NCBI GenBank assembly: GCA_003214615.1 | Contig: QCLK01000006.1 | Coordinates: forward strand, 1-54,073 | Direction of reading: 5' to 3' | Length of the DNA stretch: 54,073 nucleotides | Source of the DNA: Pelagibacteraceae bacterium AG-414-E02 | GTDB lineage: Bacteria; Pseudomonadota; Alphaproteobacteria; Pelagibacterales; Pelagibacteraceae | Part shown: in pieces, positions 39,827-49,562 of the stretch | Layout of the letters: every line of letters begins with the position of its first letter | Position numbering within the stretch: position 1 is the stretch's first letter | The notes under the pieces: model-generated | Databases searched by the model: none | Told to the model about the DNA's origin: nothing | What the model saw: only the letters and a program-made list of their open reading frames with translations | Position numbers and translations under genes: made by a program

Positions 39827-40696
39827 ATGTCATCTGATAATTTATTAGAAAAAGTTAAACAATTAAGAGAAATTACTGGAGTTGGATTCAAAGATTGCAA
39901 GATTGCAATAGATGAAACTAAAGGTGATATAGAAAAATCTATAGAGCTGCTAAGAAAAAAGGGAGTAGCCAAGGCAAACAAGAGAATGGAGAGAGTTGCA
40001 GCAGAAGGAGTTATTTCCATTTTTGAAAAAGATAATAAATTTTCAATGGTAGAAATAAATAGTGAAACTGATTTTGTAGCAAAGAATAATGATTTTATTA
40101 ATTTTGCTGAAGAGCTTTCCAAATTGACATTAAATAATTCAGGAAAAATGGATGATATTATAAAATCTAAAATGGAAAATAATAAAATAGTTAAAGATAA
40201 TTTAGTTTCATTAATATCTAAAATTGGTGAAAAAATAACTTTTAGAAGATGCGCCTATATGGGTGAAAATAAATCAATAAACTTTTCATATATTCATTCA
40301 CCATTAAAAAAAAATGTCGGTAAACTTGGAGTGTTACTTAGTTTAGACACAACAAAACCCAAACAAGAAGTACAAGATTTAGGAAAACAGTTATCAATGC
40401 AAATTGCAGCATTATCGCCTTTAGCAATAGATAAAGATGGATTAGATAAAAAAATCTTAGAAAAGGAGAGAGAAATCATCACGGAAGAATTAAAAAGAAG
40501 TGGAAAGGAATCTAAGATTGTTGATAAAATTGCTATTGGTAAATTAAATAAATTTATTAATGATAACACTTTATTAAACCAAGAATGGATTATGGATCCT
40601 AAAAAAAAAGTTAAAGATATTATTAAGGATTTTGCTGGAAAGGACAAAATAAAAATACAGAGCTATGTTAGATATAAAGTTGGCGAGGGAGTGTAG
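39827..40696 (+). CDS. tsf: Elongation factor Ts
   Basis: The 289-residue nucleotide exchange factor recycles EF-Tu. The N-terminal UBA-like domain has KQLREITGVGFKDCKIAIDE, and the conserved core motif TDFVAKNNDFINFAEEL includes the EF-Tu-contacting TDFVA. Length is typical. It is followed eight bases later by frr; the gene usually found between them, pyrH, is absent. Confidence 0.96.
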   Translation: MSSDNLLEKVKQLREITGVGFKDCKIAIDETKGDIEKSIELLRKKGVAKANKRMERVAAEGVISIFEKDNKFSMVEINSETDFVAKNNDFINFAEELSKLTLNNSGKMDDIIKSKMENNKIVKDNLVSLISKIGEKITFRRCAYMGENKSINFSYIHSPLKKNVGKLGVLLSLDTTKPKQEVQDLGKQLSMQIAALSPLAIDKDGLDKKILEKEREIITEELKRSGKESKIVDKIAIGKLNKFINDNTLLNQEWIMDPKKKVKDIIKDFAGKDKIKIQSYVRYKVGEGV

Positions 40697-40703
40697 TGCT
40701 TAA

Positions 40704-41264
40704 ATGAGTTCAGATGATGTAATTAATAATTGCAAAACAAAGATGAAGAAAACTTATGATGTATTTAAACAAGATTTATCATCGTTAAGAACAGGTCGTG
40801 CAAATGCTTCAATGCTAGATATTATTAAAGTTGAAGTCTATGGGCAGAGTATGCCAATAAACCAACTTGCAACAATATCTACTCCCGACGCAAGAACAAT
40901 TAACGTCCAAGTGTGGGATCAAAATAATGTAACAGTAATTGATGCTGCTATTAAAAAATCTAATTTGGGGATAAACCCACAAATAGATGGCCCCTTACTT
41001 AGGATTCCTATTCCAAGTTTAAACGAAGAAAGAAGAGCAGAACTAAAAAAAATTATGGGGAGCTTAGCTGAGAAAGCCAAAATTTCAGTAAGAAATATTA
41101 GAAGAGAATCCAATGATATATTAAAAAAAGATCTCAAAGATAAAAAAATCAGCGAGGATGAAAGTAAAAATTCTGAAAAAAAGATTCAAGAATTAACAGA
41201 TAAACAAATCTCTGAATTAGAAAAAAAATTAGAAGAAAAAGAAAAAGAAATAATGACTGTATGA
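40704..41264 (+). CDS. frr: Ribosome recycling factor
   Basis: The 186-residue protein splits post-termination ribosomes together with EF-G. Conserved segments are LRTGRANASMLDIIKVEVYG, PDARTINVQVWD and the C-terminal helix RREIKKD-like stretch RRESNDILKKDLKD. Length matches the family. The stop overlaps the uppS ATG as ATGA. Confidence 0.96.
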   Translation: MSSDDVINNCKTKMKKTYDVFKQDLSSLRTGRANASMLDIIKVEVYGQSMPINQLATISTPDARTINVQVWDQNNVTVIDAAIKKSNLGINPQIDGPLLRIPIPSLNEERRAELKKIMGSLAEKAKISVRNIRRESNDILKKDLKDKKISEDESKNSEKKIQELTDKQISELEKKLEEKEKEIMTV

Positions 41265-41941
41265 ACGAGTTAAATCATGTCGCTATAATTATGGATGGTA
41301 ATGGGCGATGGGGTTTGAAAAAAAATAAATCAAGAAATTACGGTCATTTAAATGGCTTAAAATCTGTCGAAACTGTTATCAAATCTTCAATAAAAAATAA
41401 GATCTCATATTTAACTCTTTACACCTTTTCTACAGAAAATTGGAGAAGACCGGAAAGCGAGATAAATTTTTTATTTGATTTAATAAGAAAATCATTAAAA
41501 AAAAATTTAAAAAAAATTACTAAGCAAGGAATTAAAATAAATGTTATAGGAAGCAGCAAAGGTCTTCCAAAAGACATAAACAAAACAATAAAATTTATTA
41601 AAAACAAAACATTTAAAAATAAAACAATCACACTAAATCTTGCACTTAACTATGGATCTAAGGAAGAAATTGTTAATGCATGTAATAAATTAATTTTAGA
41701 AAAAAGTAAGGTTATAAATGTTAGCAATTTAGAGAAAAAGCTATATACAAGCCAAATTCCAGATCCTGATATATTAATAAGAACTGGCGGGACCAAAAGA
41801 TTAAGCAACTTTTTATTATGGCAGCTAGCTTATACAGAAATTTTTTTTGTAGAAAAGCTATGGCCTGATTTTAAAGAAAATGATTTTAATAAAATTATAA
41901 GTAAATTTTATAAAATAAAAAGAAATTTTGGTAAAATATGA
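41261..41941 (+). CDS. uppS: Undecaprenyl diphosphate synthase
   Basis: The 226-residue cis-prenyltransferase makes the C55 lipid carrier for peptidoglycan and polysaccharide. The signature HVAIIMDGNGRWGLKK contains the catalytic aspartate, and LTLYTFSTENWRRP and the C-terminal DILIRTGGTKRLSNFLLWQ are typical. It is slightly short but complete. The stop overlaps the cdsA ATG as ATGA. Confidence 0.95.
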   Translation: MNELNHVAIIMDGNGRWGLKKNKSRNYGHLNGLKSVETVIKSSIKNKISYLTLYTFSTENWRRPESEINFLFDLIRKSLKKNLKKITKQGIKINVIGSSKGLPKDINKTIKFIKNKTFKNKTITLNLALNYGSKEEIVNACNKLILEKSKVINVSNLEKKLYTSQIPDPDILIRTGGTKRLSNFLLWQLAYTEIFFVEKLWPDFKENDFNKIISKFYKIKRNFGKI

Positions 41942-42588
41942 CAAATTTACAAAAAAGAATATTAACAGCTTTAATTATATTACCCTTGTCACTTTTTTTT
42001 CTATTAAAAGGGGGATATTTTTTAATATTTTTTTTAACTTTAGTTTTTTTGACTGGTTCATATGAGACATTTAATGTCTTTAAGAAAAAAATAACTATAT
42101 TATTTCTACACACAATATTAATTTTGTCTTTATTTTTTATTTACTTTCTTAGGAATGATTACAACTTTCCGCAAATCTTACTTTTTTGGGTGATAATACT
42201 TTGTATATCATCCGATATTGGTGGATATACTTTTGGTAAAATTTTTAAGTGGAAGAAATTAACTAAAATAAGTCCAAAGAAAACTATTTCTGGAGTTTTT
42301 GGATCCTTTTTCTTTTCACTAGTATGGTTAATTTTAGTTCATCAATTATCTAATATTGGAACATGGTCTATTAATTTTTTAAGCTTGAAATATATTATAC
42401 TGACTTTATTTTTTTCTATGATAGCACAAATTGGAGATTTAACTATTTCATATTTCAAGAGATTGGAAAAAATTAAAGATACCGGAAAAATTTTGCCTGG
42501 ACATGGGGGAATATTTGATCGAATTGATGGTTTAATTTTTGTAATTATTTTGACATTCATTTTATATATTTTAAAATTTATTCCATAA
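41938..42588 (+). CDS. cdsA: Phosphatidate cytidylyltransferase
   Basis: The 216-residue polytopic membrane enzyme makes CDP-diacylglycerol for phospholipid synthesis. The C-terminal signature is complete: SYFKRLEKIKDTGKILPGHG followed by GIFDRIDGLIF with the metal-binding aspartates. Its length is shorter than the 260-285 residues common elsewhere, mainly through fewer N-terminal helices. It overlaps dxr by one base (TAATG). Confidence 0.93.
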   Translation: MTNLQKRILTALIILPLSLFFLLKGGYFLIFFLTLVFLTGSYETFNVFKKKITILFLHTILILSLFFIYFLRNDYNFPQILLFWVIILCISSDIGGYTFGKIFKWKKLTKISPKKTISGVFGSFFFSLVWLILVHQLSNIGTWSINFLSLKYIILTLFFSMIAQIGDLTISYFKRLEKIKDTGKILPGHGGIFDRIDGLIFVIILTFILYILKFIP

Positions 42589-43754
42589 TGAGAAAAAAAA
42601 TAGCAATACTTGGTTCAACAGGTTCAATCGGAAAATCAACTCTTGAAGTTATTAAAAGAGATAAAAAAAACTTTGAAATAGTCTTGCTTTCAGCAAATAA
42701 TAATTACAAAAAACTAATCCAGCAAGCTAAAGAATTTAAGCCAAAATCTGTTTTAATTAAAAATAAAATCTATTTTTCAAAAGTTAAAGAGGGGTTAAAA
42801 AAATTTAATACAAAAGTATATACAGGTAATGTGCCAATGAAAAAAATTGTAAAAAAAAAATTAGATTACACGATGGCGGCTATAGTAGGTTTAGCAGGAT
42901 TACAACCAACGCTAGATGCTATACAAAATAGTAAAATTGTAGCGATAGCCAACAAAGAGTCTATTATTTGTGCCTGGGAAATTTTATTAAAATCAATTAG
43001 AAAAAATAAAACAAAAATATTTCCCGTGGACTCAGAACATTTTTCTATTATGGAGTTAACCAAAGGTTCTATTAATGAAGAGATAGAAGAAATAATTATT
43101 ACTGCTTCTGGAGGTCCTTTTTTAAACTTACCCTTGGGCAAATTAAAAAAAGCAAAACCCAGTGAAGCTATTAACCATCCAAACTGGAGCATGGGAAAAA
43201 AAATATCCGTTGATTCTGCAAATTTAATGAACAAAGTATTTGAGGTAATAGAGGCCTGTAAAATTTTTAATTTTGATAACGAGAAGTATCGTGTTGTTAT
43301 ACATCCACAATCTTATGTTCACTCCATAATCCGTTTCAAAAACGGTTTAATAAAAATGATTTTGTATAATGCAGATATGAAAATCCCTATTTCTAATATT
43401 TTATATGGAAAAAAAAACCATTTTTTGGATGTTAAGAAAATTAGTACAAAAATATTAAATAATATTACTTTTCAGAAAGTTGATATTAACCGATTTCCTT
43501 CAATAAAACTCATTAACAAAAGTTTGAAAATGGGAGCTTTGACGCCTACCATAGTAAATGCTTCTAATGAGGTGCTCGTAGATTTGTTTTTACGCAAGAA
43601 AATAGGATTTTTAGACATTGTAAAAACAATAAATAAAATTTTTAAAGATAAAGATTTCAAAAAATATGCTAGAAGAAAACCTAGTAGCATAAAAGATATA
43701 AAAATAGCTGACAATTGGGCTAGATTGAAAACAAAGAGCATGTGTGTAATATAA
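42588..43754 (+). CDS. dxr: 1-deoxy-D-xylulose 5-phosphate reductoisomerase
   Basis: The 388-residue enzyme commits carbon to the MEP isoprenoid pathway using NADPH. The Rossmann motif is LGSTGSIGKSTLEVI. The metal and substrate site includes AIANKESIICAWE and PVDSEHFSIMEL, and ASGGPFLNLP follows. Products feed UppS two genes upstream. Directly downstream is bamA; the membrane protease gene rseP usually found between them is absent. Confidence 0.96.
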   Translation: MRKKIAILGSTGSIGKSTLEVIKRDKKNFEIVLLSANNNYKKLIQQAKEFKPKSVLIKNKIYFSKVKEGLKKFNTKVYTGNVPMKKIVKKKLDYTMAAIVGLAGLQPTLDAIQNSKIVAIANKESIICAWEILLKSIRKNKTKIFPVDSEHFSIMELTKGSINEEIEEIIITASGGPFLNLPLGKLKKAKPSEAINHPNWSMGKKISVDSANLMNKVFEVIEACKIFNFDNEKYRVVIHPQSYVHSIIRFKNGLIKMILYNADMKIPISNILYGKKNHFLDVKKISTKILNNITFQKVDINRFPSIKLINKSLKMGALTPTIVNASNEVLVDLFLRKKIGFLDIVKTINKIFKDKDFKKYARRKPSSIKDIKIADNWARLKTKSMCVI

Positions 43755-43759
43755 GAATT

Positions 43760-46006
43760 ATGAGAAAATTATTAAAATTATTTTCTACCTTAGCTTTATT
43801 ATTTTTCATATTTACGGCTAACTCTTACTCTGAAGTTGTCAATAAAGTAAAAGTTGCTGGCAATGACAGAATCTCATTAGAATCTATAATATTATTCGGC
43901 GATATAAAAATGGGAAATAACTATGAAGCGCAAGATATAAATACTTTAATTAAGAAACTTTATGAAACAAATTTTTTCTCAAATATATCAGTTGAATTAA
44001 ATGATGGTCAGTTAATTGTCACAGTCCAAGAAAATCCAATTGTTAACTCAATAGCCTTTGATGGTGAAGAGGCTAGTAAATATATTGACGCTCTTACTGA
44101 ATTACTTACTCTAAGAGAAAAAACTTCATTTGTAAAAAATTACATCAAATCAGATATTAATGTAATAAAAGAATTTTACAGACATTTAGGATTTTACTTT
44201 GCAACAATAGATTTAACAGTAGAAACATTAAATAATAACAGGGTAAATTTAATTTATAAATTAGAAAAGGGTGAAAAAGCCAAAATTTCTAAAATATATT
44301 TTTTAGGTGAAAAAAAAATGAGAGCCAACAGATTAAGGAATATTATAACTTCACAAGAATCTGCATTTTGGAAAGTTTTTTCTCGTAACGTTTATTTAAA
44401 TAAAGGAAGAATTGAACTAGACAAAAGGTTGCTTAAAAATTATTACAAAAATAAAGGTTATTATGAAGTTGATATAACATCTAGCAATGTTGAATATTCA
44501 GAAGGTGAAGGTTTTGTTCTTACCTATACAATTAATGCAGGTAAAAGATATAAATTTAAAAAGATATTTATGGATGTTCATGAATCGTTAGATCAATCAG
44601 CCTTTCTTAGTCTAGAAGAAGATTTTAATAAAATAATTGGAGGATGGTACTCTCAAAGTCAACTAACTGAAATTTTAGAAAAAATAGATAAATTAAGTGA
44701 GCAAAAAGAATTGCAATTCATAAATCATGGAATAACCGAATCGTTAGATGATGACGGAGTAGAAGTTAAAATAAGAGTTTTTGAAGGTGAGAAATTTATG
44801 ATTGAAAGAATAAATATAGTTGGGAACAATGTTACCAATGATTCAGTTATTAGAAGTGAAATGCTAGTAGACGAGGGAGATCCTTATAGCGTTCTTCTTG
44901 TAAACAAATCTTTAAATAAATTAAGAGCGAGAGGAATTTTTGGAAATGTAAAACACGAAATTTCTGAGGGTTCAACGCCAGATTTAAAAGTTTTAAAAGT
45001 TTCTATTGAGGAAAAAGCTACAGGAGAAATTTCAGCAGGAGCTGGTGTTGGTACTGATGGAACTTCTGTAATGTTTGCGGTTTCAGAAAATAATTGGCTA
45101 GGAAAAGGAATTGTGTTAAATGGAGCGGCAAATGTATCTGAACAAAGTGTAAGTGCTAATTTATCTCTTAATAACCCGAATTATAATTATTCTGGAAATG
45201 CAGTATACGGTGATATTAATGTTGCCGCTGCTGACTATTCAACAACTTCTGGTTATGAAAGCTCAAAAACTGGAGTATCTTTGGGGACTTCATTTGAGCA
45301 GTATGAAGATATATATTTTTCTCCATCATTAACAGCTAGCTATGAAGATATTGAAGTCCAGGATTCAGCTGCTGCTACTTTAAAAAAAATGGACGGAACG
45401 TATACCAACGCTGACTTTTTCTACGGGATAACTTTGGATAAGAGAGATCAAGCATTTCAGACTACCTCCGGTTATAAAACAACATTCCTACAATCAATAC
45501 CTTTAATTATGGATTCATCATCACTATTAAATGGAATCGATATGAGTTCATATTATTCAGTGTCTGAAGATATAATAGGTTCTTTAAAAATTTATGGACG
45601 TTCAATACATGGTTTAAATGATGAAGATGTTAGATTGACTAGTAGATTACATATACCTTCAAAAAAAATAAGAGGTTTTGAGGCAAGACGAATTGGGCCA
45701 AAAGATGGAAATGATTATATAGGGGGGAATTACGCAACAGCAGTGACTCTCGAAGGACAATTACCTAATTTATTGCCAGAGGATACAAGGACAGATATTA
45801 GTGTGTTTATGGATTCAGCAAATTTATGGTCAGTTGATTATAACGACACTATAGATGATTCTAACAAAATTAGATCGTCTGTTGGGATAAGTGCAAATGT
45901 CTATACTACAATAGGCCCATTAAGTTTTACAGTAGCTCAAGCATTAAGTAAGGCCAGTTCTGATAAAACAGAAACTTTTAACTTCAGATTAGGAACTTCT
46001 TTTTAA
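43760..46006 (+). CDS. bamA: Outer membrane protein assembly factor BamA
   Basis: The 748-residue Omp85 protein has a signal peptide (MRKLLKLFSTLALLFFIFTA), about five POTRA domains to residue 420 and a C-terminal 16-strand beta barrel ending in phenylalanine (FRLGTSF), as required for barrel insertion. The barrel contains the conserved loop motif SKKIRGFEARRIGP. The frame is open from a GTG at 43742 inside dxr, but the ATG at 43760 gives the proper signal peptide. BamA inserts outer-membrane proteins, so the organism has a true outer membrane. Confidence 0.95.
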   Translation: MRKLLKLFSTLALLFFIFTANSYSEVVNKVKVAGNDRISLESIILFGDIKMGNNYEAQDINTLIKKLYETNFFSNISVELNDGQLIVTVQENPIVNSIAFDGEEASKYIDALTELLTLREKTSFVKNYIKSDINVIKEFYRHLGFYFATIDLTVETLNNNRVNLIYKLEKGEKAKISKIYFLGEKKMRANRLRNIITSQESAFWKVFSRNVYLNKGRIELDKRLLKNYYKNKGYYEVDITSSNVEYSEGEGFVLTYTINAGKRYKFKKIFMDVHESLDQSAFLSLEEDFNKIIGGWYSQSQLTEILEKIDKLSEQKELQFINHGITESLDDDGVEVKIRVFEGEKFMIERINIVGNNVTNDSVIRSEMLVDEGDPYSVLLVNKSLNKLRARGIFGNVKHEISEGSTPDLKVLKVSIEEKATGEISAGAGVGTDGTSVMFAVSENNWLGKGIVLNGAANVSEQSVSANLSLNNPNYNYSGNAVYGDINVAAADYSTTSGYESSKTGVSLGTSFEQYEDIYFSPSLTASYEDIEVQDSAAATLKKMDGTYTNADFFYGITLDKRDQAFQTTSGYKTTFLQSIPLIMDSSSLLNGIDMSSYYSVSEDIIGSLKIYGRSIHGLNDEDVRLTSRLHIPSKKIRGFEARRIGPKDGNDYIGGNYATAVTLEGQLPNLLPEDTRTDISVFMDSANLWSVDYNDTIDDSNKIRSSVGISANVYTTIGPLSFTVAQALSKASSDKTETFNFRLGTSF

Positions 46007-46542
46007 TGAAATATTTTGTAAAATTTTTTGTAGTTACATCTTTTCTTTTACTTTGTACATATTCATTCGCCGAAGATCATGACAAACAAAAAATTGCATA
46101 TATAGACATGACATATATTTTAAATAACAGTAAAGCTGGAAAAGAAGCTCAAGAGTTTTTAAAAAAAACTTTAAAAAGTAGCCAAAAAGAATTTGCGGAT
46201 AGGGAAAAACAATTAAAAAAAGAAGAAACTGATTTATTGAAACAAAGAAGCACTTTATCAGAAGAAGAATACAAACAAAAGGTTACTGAATTGAGAGGGA
46301 AAGTAAACAAATATCAAGCACAGAGAAAAGAAATATTAGATAAACTTACAACGCAAAGATCCGAAGCAAGAAAAAAATTATTAGAAAAAGTGAACCCTAT
46401 TATGGAAAGATATGTAAGAGAAAATAAAATTTCATTTGTTTTAGAAAAAAAGTTTGTTTTATTAGGATCAACTGAATCGGATATAACGAAAATAATTGTT
46501 AATGCGTTAAACGATGAGCTTCCATCACTAAGTTTAAAATAA
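46006..46542 (+). CDS. skp: OmpH/Skp-family periplasmic chaperone
   Basis: The 178-residue protein has a signal peptide (VTSFLLLCTYSFA, cleaved before EDHD), then IAYIDMTYILNNSKAGKEAQ, the typical OmpH start, and a long charged coiled coil at about 55-130. Skp trimers hold unfolded outer-membrane proteins for BamA, the adjacent gene. The start overlaps the bamA stop by one base. Confidence 0.9.
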   Translation: MKYFVKFFVVTSFLLLCTYSFAEDHDKQKIAYIDMTYILNNSKAGKEAQEFLKKTLKSSQKEFADREKQLKKEETDLLKQRSTLSEEEYKQKVTELRGKVNKYQAQRKEILDKLTTQRSEARKKLLEKVNPIMERYVRENKISFVLEKKFVLLGSTESDITKIIVNALNDELPSLSLK

Positions 46543-46543
46543 A

Positions 46544-47545
46544 ATGCAATCAAATCAGTTTTTTCTCAAAAAGGGACCTTTTTCCCTTAAAGAAATCGTA
46601 AAGAATATTAATTGTACTGGTGATTTTTTAAAAAAGCAGGATGATAAAATTTACAACATAGATTCACTAGTAAATGCATCTGGAAAGGATATAACTTTTT
46701 TTAATTCCATCAAATATAAGGAAATATCTTCACGAACAAAAGCTTTTGCATGTATCACTTCTTCAAATCTTTTGCAATATCTCCCAGATCAATGCATCAA
46801 ACTTAATGTTAAAAATGTTTTATTTGCTGTTACCCAGGTGTCAAAAATGTTTTATCCCAAAGCTGATATTGATTATCCTGATGAAAATTTAGAAAATTCA
46901 GAAAAAATTAAAAATATATATCCAAATGTTAAGTTTGGAAAAAATGTTTTAATTGGAAAAAATGTAAATATAGGAAAAAATACACATATCGGTAGCAATA
47001 GTGTAGTTGAAAGTAATGTAAATATTGGCGAAAATTGTGTTATTGGATCATTTGTTCTTATAAGAAATTCATTAATTTCAAATAATGTAAACATACAAGA
47101 TGGATGCAAAGTTGGAGTTAAAGGTTTTGGTTTTATCCCTGATAAAAATAAAAATATAAGAACTCCTCATATTGGAAATGTGGTATTTGAAGAAGGAGTT
47201 GAAGTTGGAGCTAATAGTACGATTGATAGAGGATCAATAGCAAATACAAAAATTGGTAAAAATACTTTTTTAGATAATCAGGTTCATGTTGCTCATAATG
47301 TGCAAATAGGAAAAAATTGCATGATAGCTGGACAAGTAGGTTTTGCAGGTAGCTCAATCATTGGAGATAATGTAGTCATAGGAGGACAAGCTGGTATATC
47401 TGGCCATCTTAATATTGGAAACAATGTGAAAATTGGAGGCGGAAGTGGAGTAATAAATGACATTCCGGACAATTCACAAGTAATGGGGTATCCCGCTATA
47501 TCATTAAAGGATTTTGTAAAGCAAAGAAAAAAAAATGCAAAGTAG
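46544..47545 (+). CDS. lpxD: UDP-3-O-(3-hydroxyacyl)glucosamine N-acyltransferase
   Basis: The 333-residue enzyme adds the second acyl chain in lipid A synthesis. After an N-terminal uridine-binding domain, residues about 125-300 form a left-handed beta helix of hexapeptide repeats (IGKNVNIGKNTHIGSN). The catalytic histidine is His251 in VHVAHNVQIG. The start overlaps no gene but lies one base after skp. Gene order with fabZ and lpxA is the classic one. Confidence 0.95.
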   Translation: MQSNQFFLKKGPFSLKEIVKNINCTGDFLKKQDDKIYNIDSLVNASGKDITFFNSIKYKEISSRTKAFACITSSNLLQYLPDQCIKLNVKNVLFAVTQVSKMFYPKADIDYPDENLENSEKIKNIYPNVKFGKNVLIGKNVNIGKNTHIGSNSVVESNVNIGENCVIGSFVLIRNSLISNNVNIQDGCKVGVKGFGFIPDKNKNIRTPHIGNVVFEEGVEVGANSTIDRGSIANTKIGKNTFLDNQVHVAHNVQIGKNCMIAGQVGFAGSSIIGDNVVIGGQAGISGHLNIGNNVKIGGGSGVINDIPDNSQVMGYPAISLKDFVKQRKKNAK

Positions 47546-47996
47546 TTCTATTGATAAAAAAAAAATAGAGAGTTTATTACCACATAGGGAACCTATGTTA
47601 TTAATAAATAAATTAATAAATATAGTTCATTTAAAATCTGCCACAGCAATAGTAGATGTAAAAAAAACATCTTTCTTTGTACAAGGCCATTTTCCCGGTC
47701 AACCAGTAATGCCAGGAGTTCTTATAGTAGAAGCATTTGGTCAAGCCGCTGCAGCTCTAACAGCATACGGTATTGATCCCAAAGAATATGAAAATAAATT
47801 GGTATATTTAATGAGCGTTGAAAAAGCAAAATTTAGAAACCCAATTATACCAGACTGTGAATTACATTTAGATATTGAAGCTATAAGATCCCATGGCCGT
47901 GTTTGGAAATATAAAGGAATAGCAAAAGTAAATAATAAAGTGATGGCAGATGCACAATGGTCAGCAACCATTGTTGATAGGAAAAATGATTCATAA
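47535..47996 (+). CDS. fabZ: 3-hydroxyacyl-[acyl-carrier-protein] dehydratase FabZ
   Basis: The 153-residue hotdog-fold enzyme dehydrates 3-hydroxyacyl-ACP in fatty acid elongation. The active-site pair is His52 in GHFPGQPVMPG and Glu66 in VEAFGQ, and the N-terminal LLPHREPMLLIN is characteristic. It competes with LpxA and LpxD for hydroxyacyl-ACP, which fits its place between them. It overlaps both neighbours by 11 bases. Confidence 0.96.
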   Translation: MQSSSIDKKKIESLLPHREPMLLINKLINIVHLKSATAIVDVKKTSFFVQGHFPGQPVMPGVLIVEAFGQAAAALTAYGIDPKEYENKLVYLMSVEKAKFRNPIIPDCELHLDIEAIRSHGRVWKYKGIAKVNNKVMADAQWSATIVDRKNDS

Positions 47997-48768
47997 CTCA
48001 AGTGTTATAGATAAAGGTGCAAAAATTGGTCAAAAAGTAAAAATTGGGCCTTTTTGTTACGTTGGACCACATGTTACAATTTTTGATGGCGCCGAGCTAA
48101 TTTCAAATGTTCATATTGAAGGTAATACAAAAATAGGCAAGGGAACAAAAATTTTTCCATTTGCTAGTATAGGTACACAACCTCAAGATTTAAAATATAA
48201 AGGAGAATCTAATAGCCTAGAAATTGGAGAAAATAATATGATCAGAGAATATGTTACTGTGAATCCAGGAACTGCAAAAGGCGGCGGTAGAACATTAATA
48301 GGAAATAATTGTTTGTTGATGATCTCATCACATGTAGCCCATGATTGTTCCATTGGTAATGATGTGGTAATAGCCAACAACGTTCCATTGGGTGGTCATG
48401 TCACTATAGAAGATTCAGTTGTTATTGGAGGTAATTCTGCAGTTCAGCAATTTACTAGAATAGGGCGACTTGCAATGATAGGTGGTATGACCGGCGTTTT
48501 AAAAGATGTAATACCATTTGGTCTATCTTTTGGAAATAGAAATTATTTACGCGGCATAAATCTCGTAGGTCTTAAAAGAAAAAATTATGATAATAAAAAA
48601 ATAATGGAACTTAATAGCGCTTTTAAAAAAATATTTGCTTCAACAAATCTCCACGAAAACTTGAGCAAAATAAATGGAGAATTTAAAGATAACGATTTGG
48701 TTGCGGAAGTGATTAATTTTATAGCAAAAGACAAAAAGAGACCTATTTGCACACCTCAGTCTGAATAA
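47986..48768 (+). CDS. lpxA: Acyl-ACP--UDP-N-acetylglucosamine O-acyltransferase
   Basis: The 260-residue protein performs the first step of lipid A synthesis. It is a hexapeptide-repeat beta helix to about residue 185, with catalytic His119 in SHVAHDC, followed by a helical C-terminal domain (NLVGLKRKNY). The start is the ATG at 47986 (MIHNSSVIDKGAKIG); the longer frame to 47950 lies in fabZ and is not family-like. The stop overlaps the lpxI ATG by one base. Confidence 0.95.
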   Translation: MIHNSSVIDKGAKIGQKVKIGPFCYVGPHVTIFDGAELISNVHIEGNTKIGKGTKIFPFASIGTQPQDLKYKGESNSLEIGENNMIREYVTVNPGTAKGGGRTLIGNNCLLMISSHVAHDCSIGNDVVIANNVPLGGHVTIEDSVVIGGNSAVQQFTRIGRLAMIGGMTGVLKDVIPFGLSFGNRNYLRGINLVGLKRKNYDNKKIMELNSAFKKIFASTNLHENLSKINGEFKDNDLVAEVINFIAKDKKRPICTPQSE

Positions 48769-49562
48769 TGATTGGCTTAATATTTGGAGAGACAAATTTT
48801 CCAGCTCAAATTTTACAGAAAGTCAAAATTAAAAATTTAAATTATTTAATAATAGATTTAAGTAAAGGAAAAAAATTTAAAGGTGAAAAAAATTCTTATA
48901 CTGTTTCAATTGGTCAATTTGGAAAAATTCTTAATATTCTTAAAGAAAATAAATGTAAGAAAGTCTTGTTTGCAGGGAGTGTTAAAAAACCAAATTTCTC
49001 AAAACTTAAATTAGATATTAAAGGCATTTATTATATTCCTAGAATTATTAAAAGTTCGAGAATTGGAGATGCAGCTATTTTAAAAGAAATAATAAAAATA
49101 TTAAAAAAGGAAAAAATTATTACAATAAGTTCTCTGAGTTTTAATCCTGAACTAACACTAAAAAAAGGAAACTACACAAAAGTTAAGCCAAATGTTGAAG
49201 ACAGATTTGATATTAAAAAAGCAATTACAACATTAAGCAGATTAGGAAAATATAATTTTAGCCAAGGTGTAGTTGTTAGAAATAAAAAAGTTATTGCTAT
49301 AGAGGGTAGAGGCGGTACCCAAAAAATGTTAAGACTTTGTAAGAGCAAGAAATTTATTAATAAGGGTGTTCTTGTTAAATTTCCTAAGAAAAAACAAGAT
49401 TTGAGAATAGATTTGCCTACTGTGGGATTAAGAACCTTAAAGCAGTGTAATTCCGCAGGATTAAAGGGAATAGTCTTAAGAGATAAATGCAATGTTTTTC
49501 TAGAAAGAAAGAAATGCATCAGCTTTGCTAATAAAAACAAAATGTTTATTACGGCAAAATGA
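48768..49562 (+). CDS. lpxI: UDP-2,3-diacylglucosamine pyrophosphatase, LpxI type
   Basis: The 264-residue protein matches LpxI (formerly DUF1009), used by alphaproteobacteria instead of LpxH to make lipid X. Family segments are IGLIFGETNFP at the N-terminus, KVLFAGSVKKP, and in the C-terminal domain GVVVRNKKVIAIEGRGGTQK and RIDLPTVGLRTLKQC with the catalytic aspartate. Position between lpxA and lpxB fits the pathway. It overlaps lpxB by four bases. Confidence 0.94.
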   Translation: MIGLIFGETNFPAQILQKVKIKNLNYLIIDLSKGKKFKGEKNSYTVSIGQFGKILNILKENKCKKVLFAGSVKKPNFSKLKLDIKGIYYIPRIIKSSRIGDAAILKEIIKILKKEKIITISSLSFNPELTLKKGNYTKVKPNVEDRFDIKKAITTLSRLGKYNFSQGVVVRNKKVIAIEGRGGTQKMLRLCKSKKFINKGVLVKFPKKKQDLRIDLPTVGLRTLKQCNSAGLKGIVLRDKCNVFLERKKCISFANKNKMFITAK

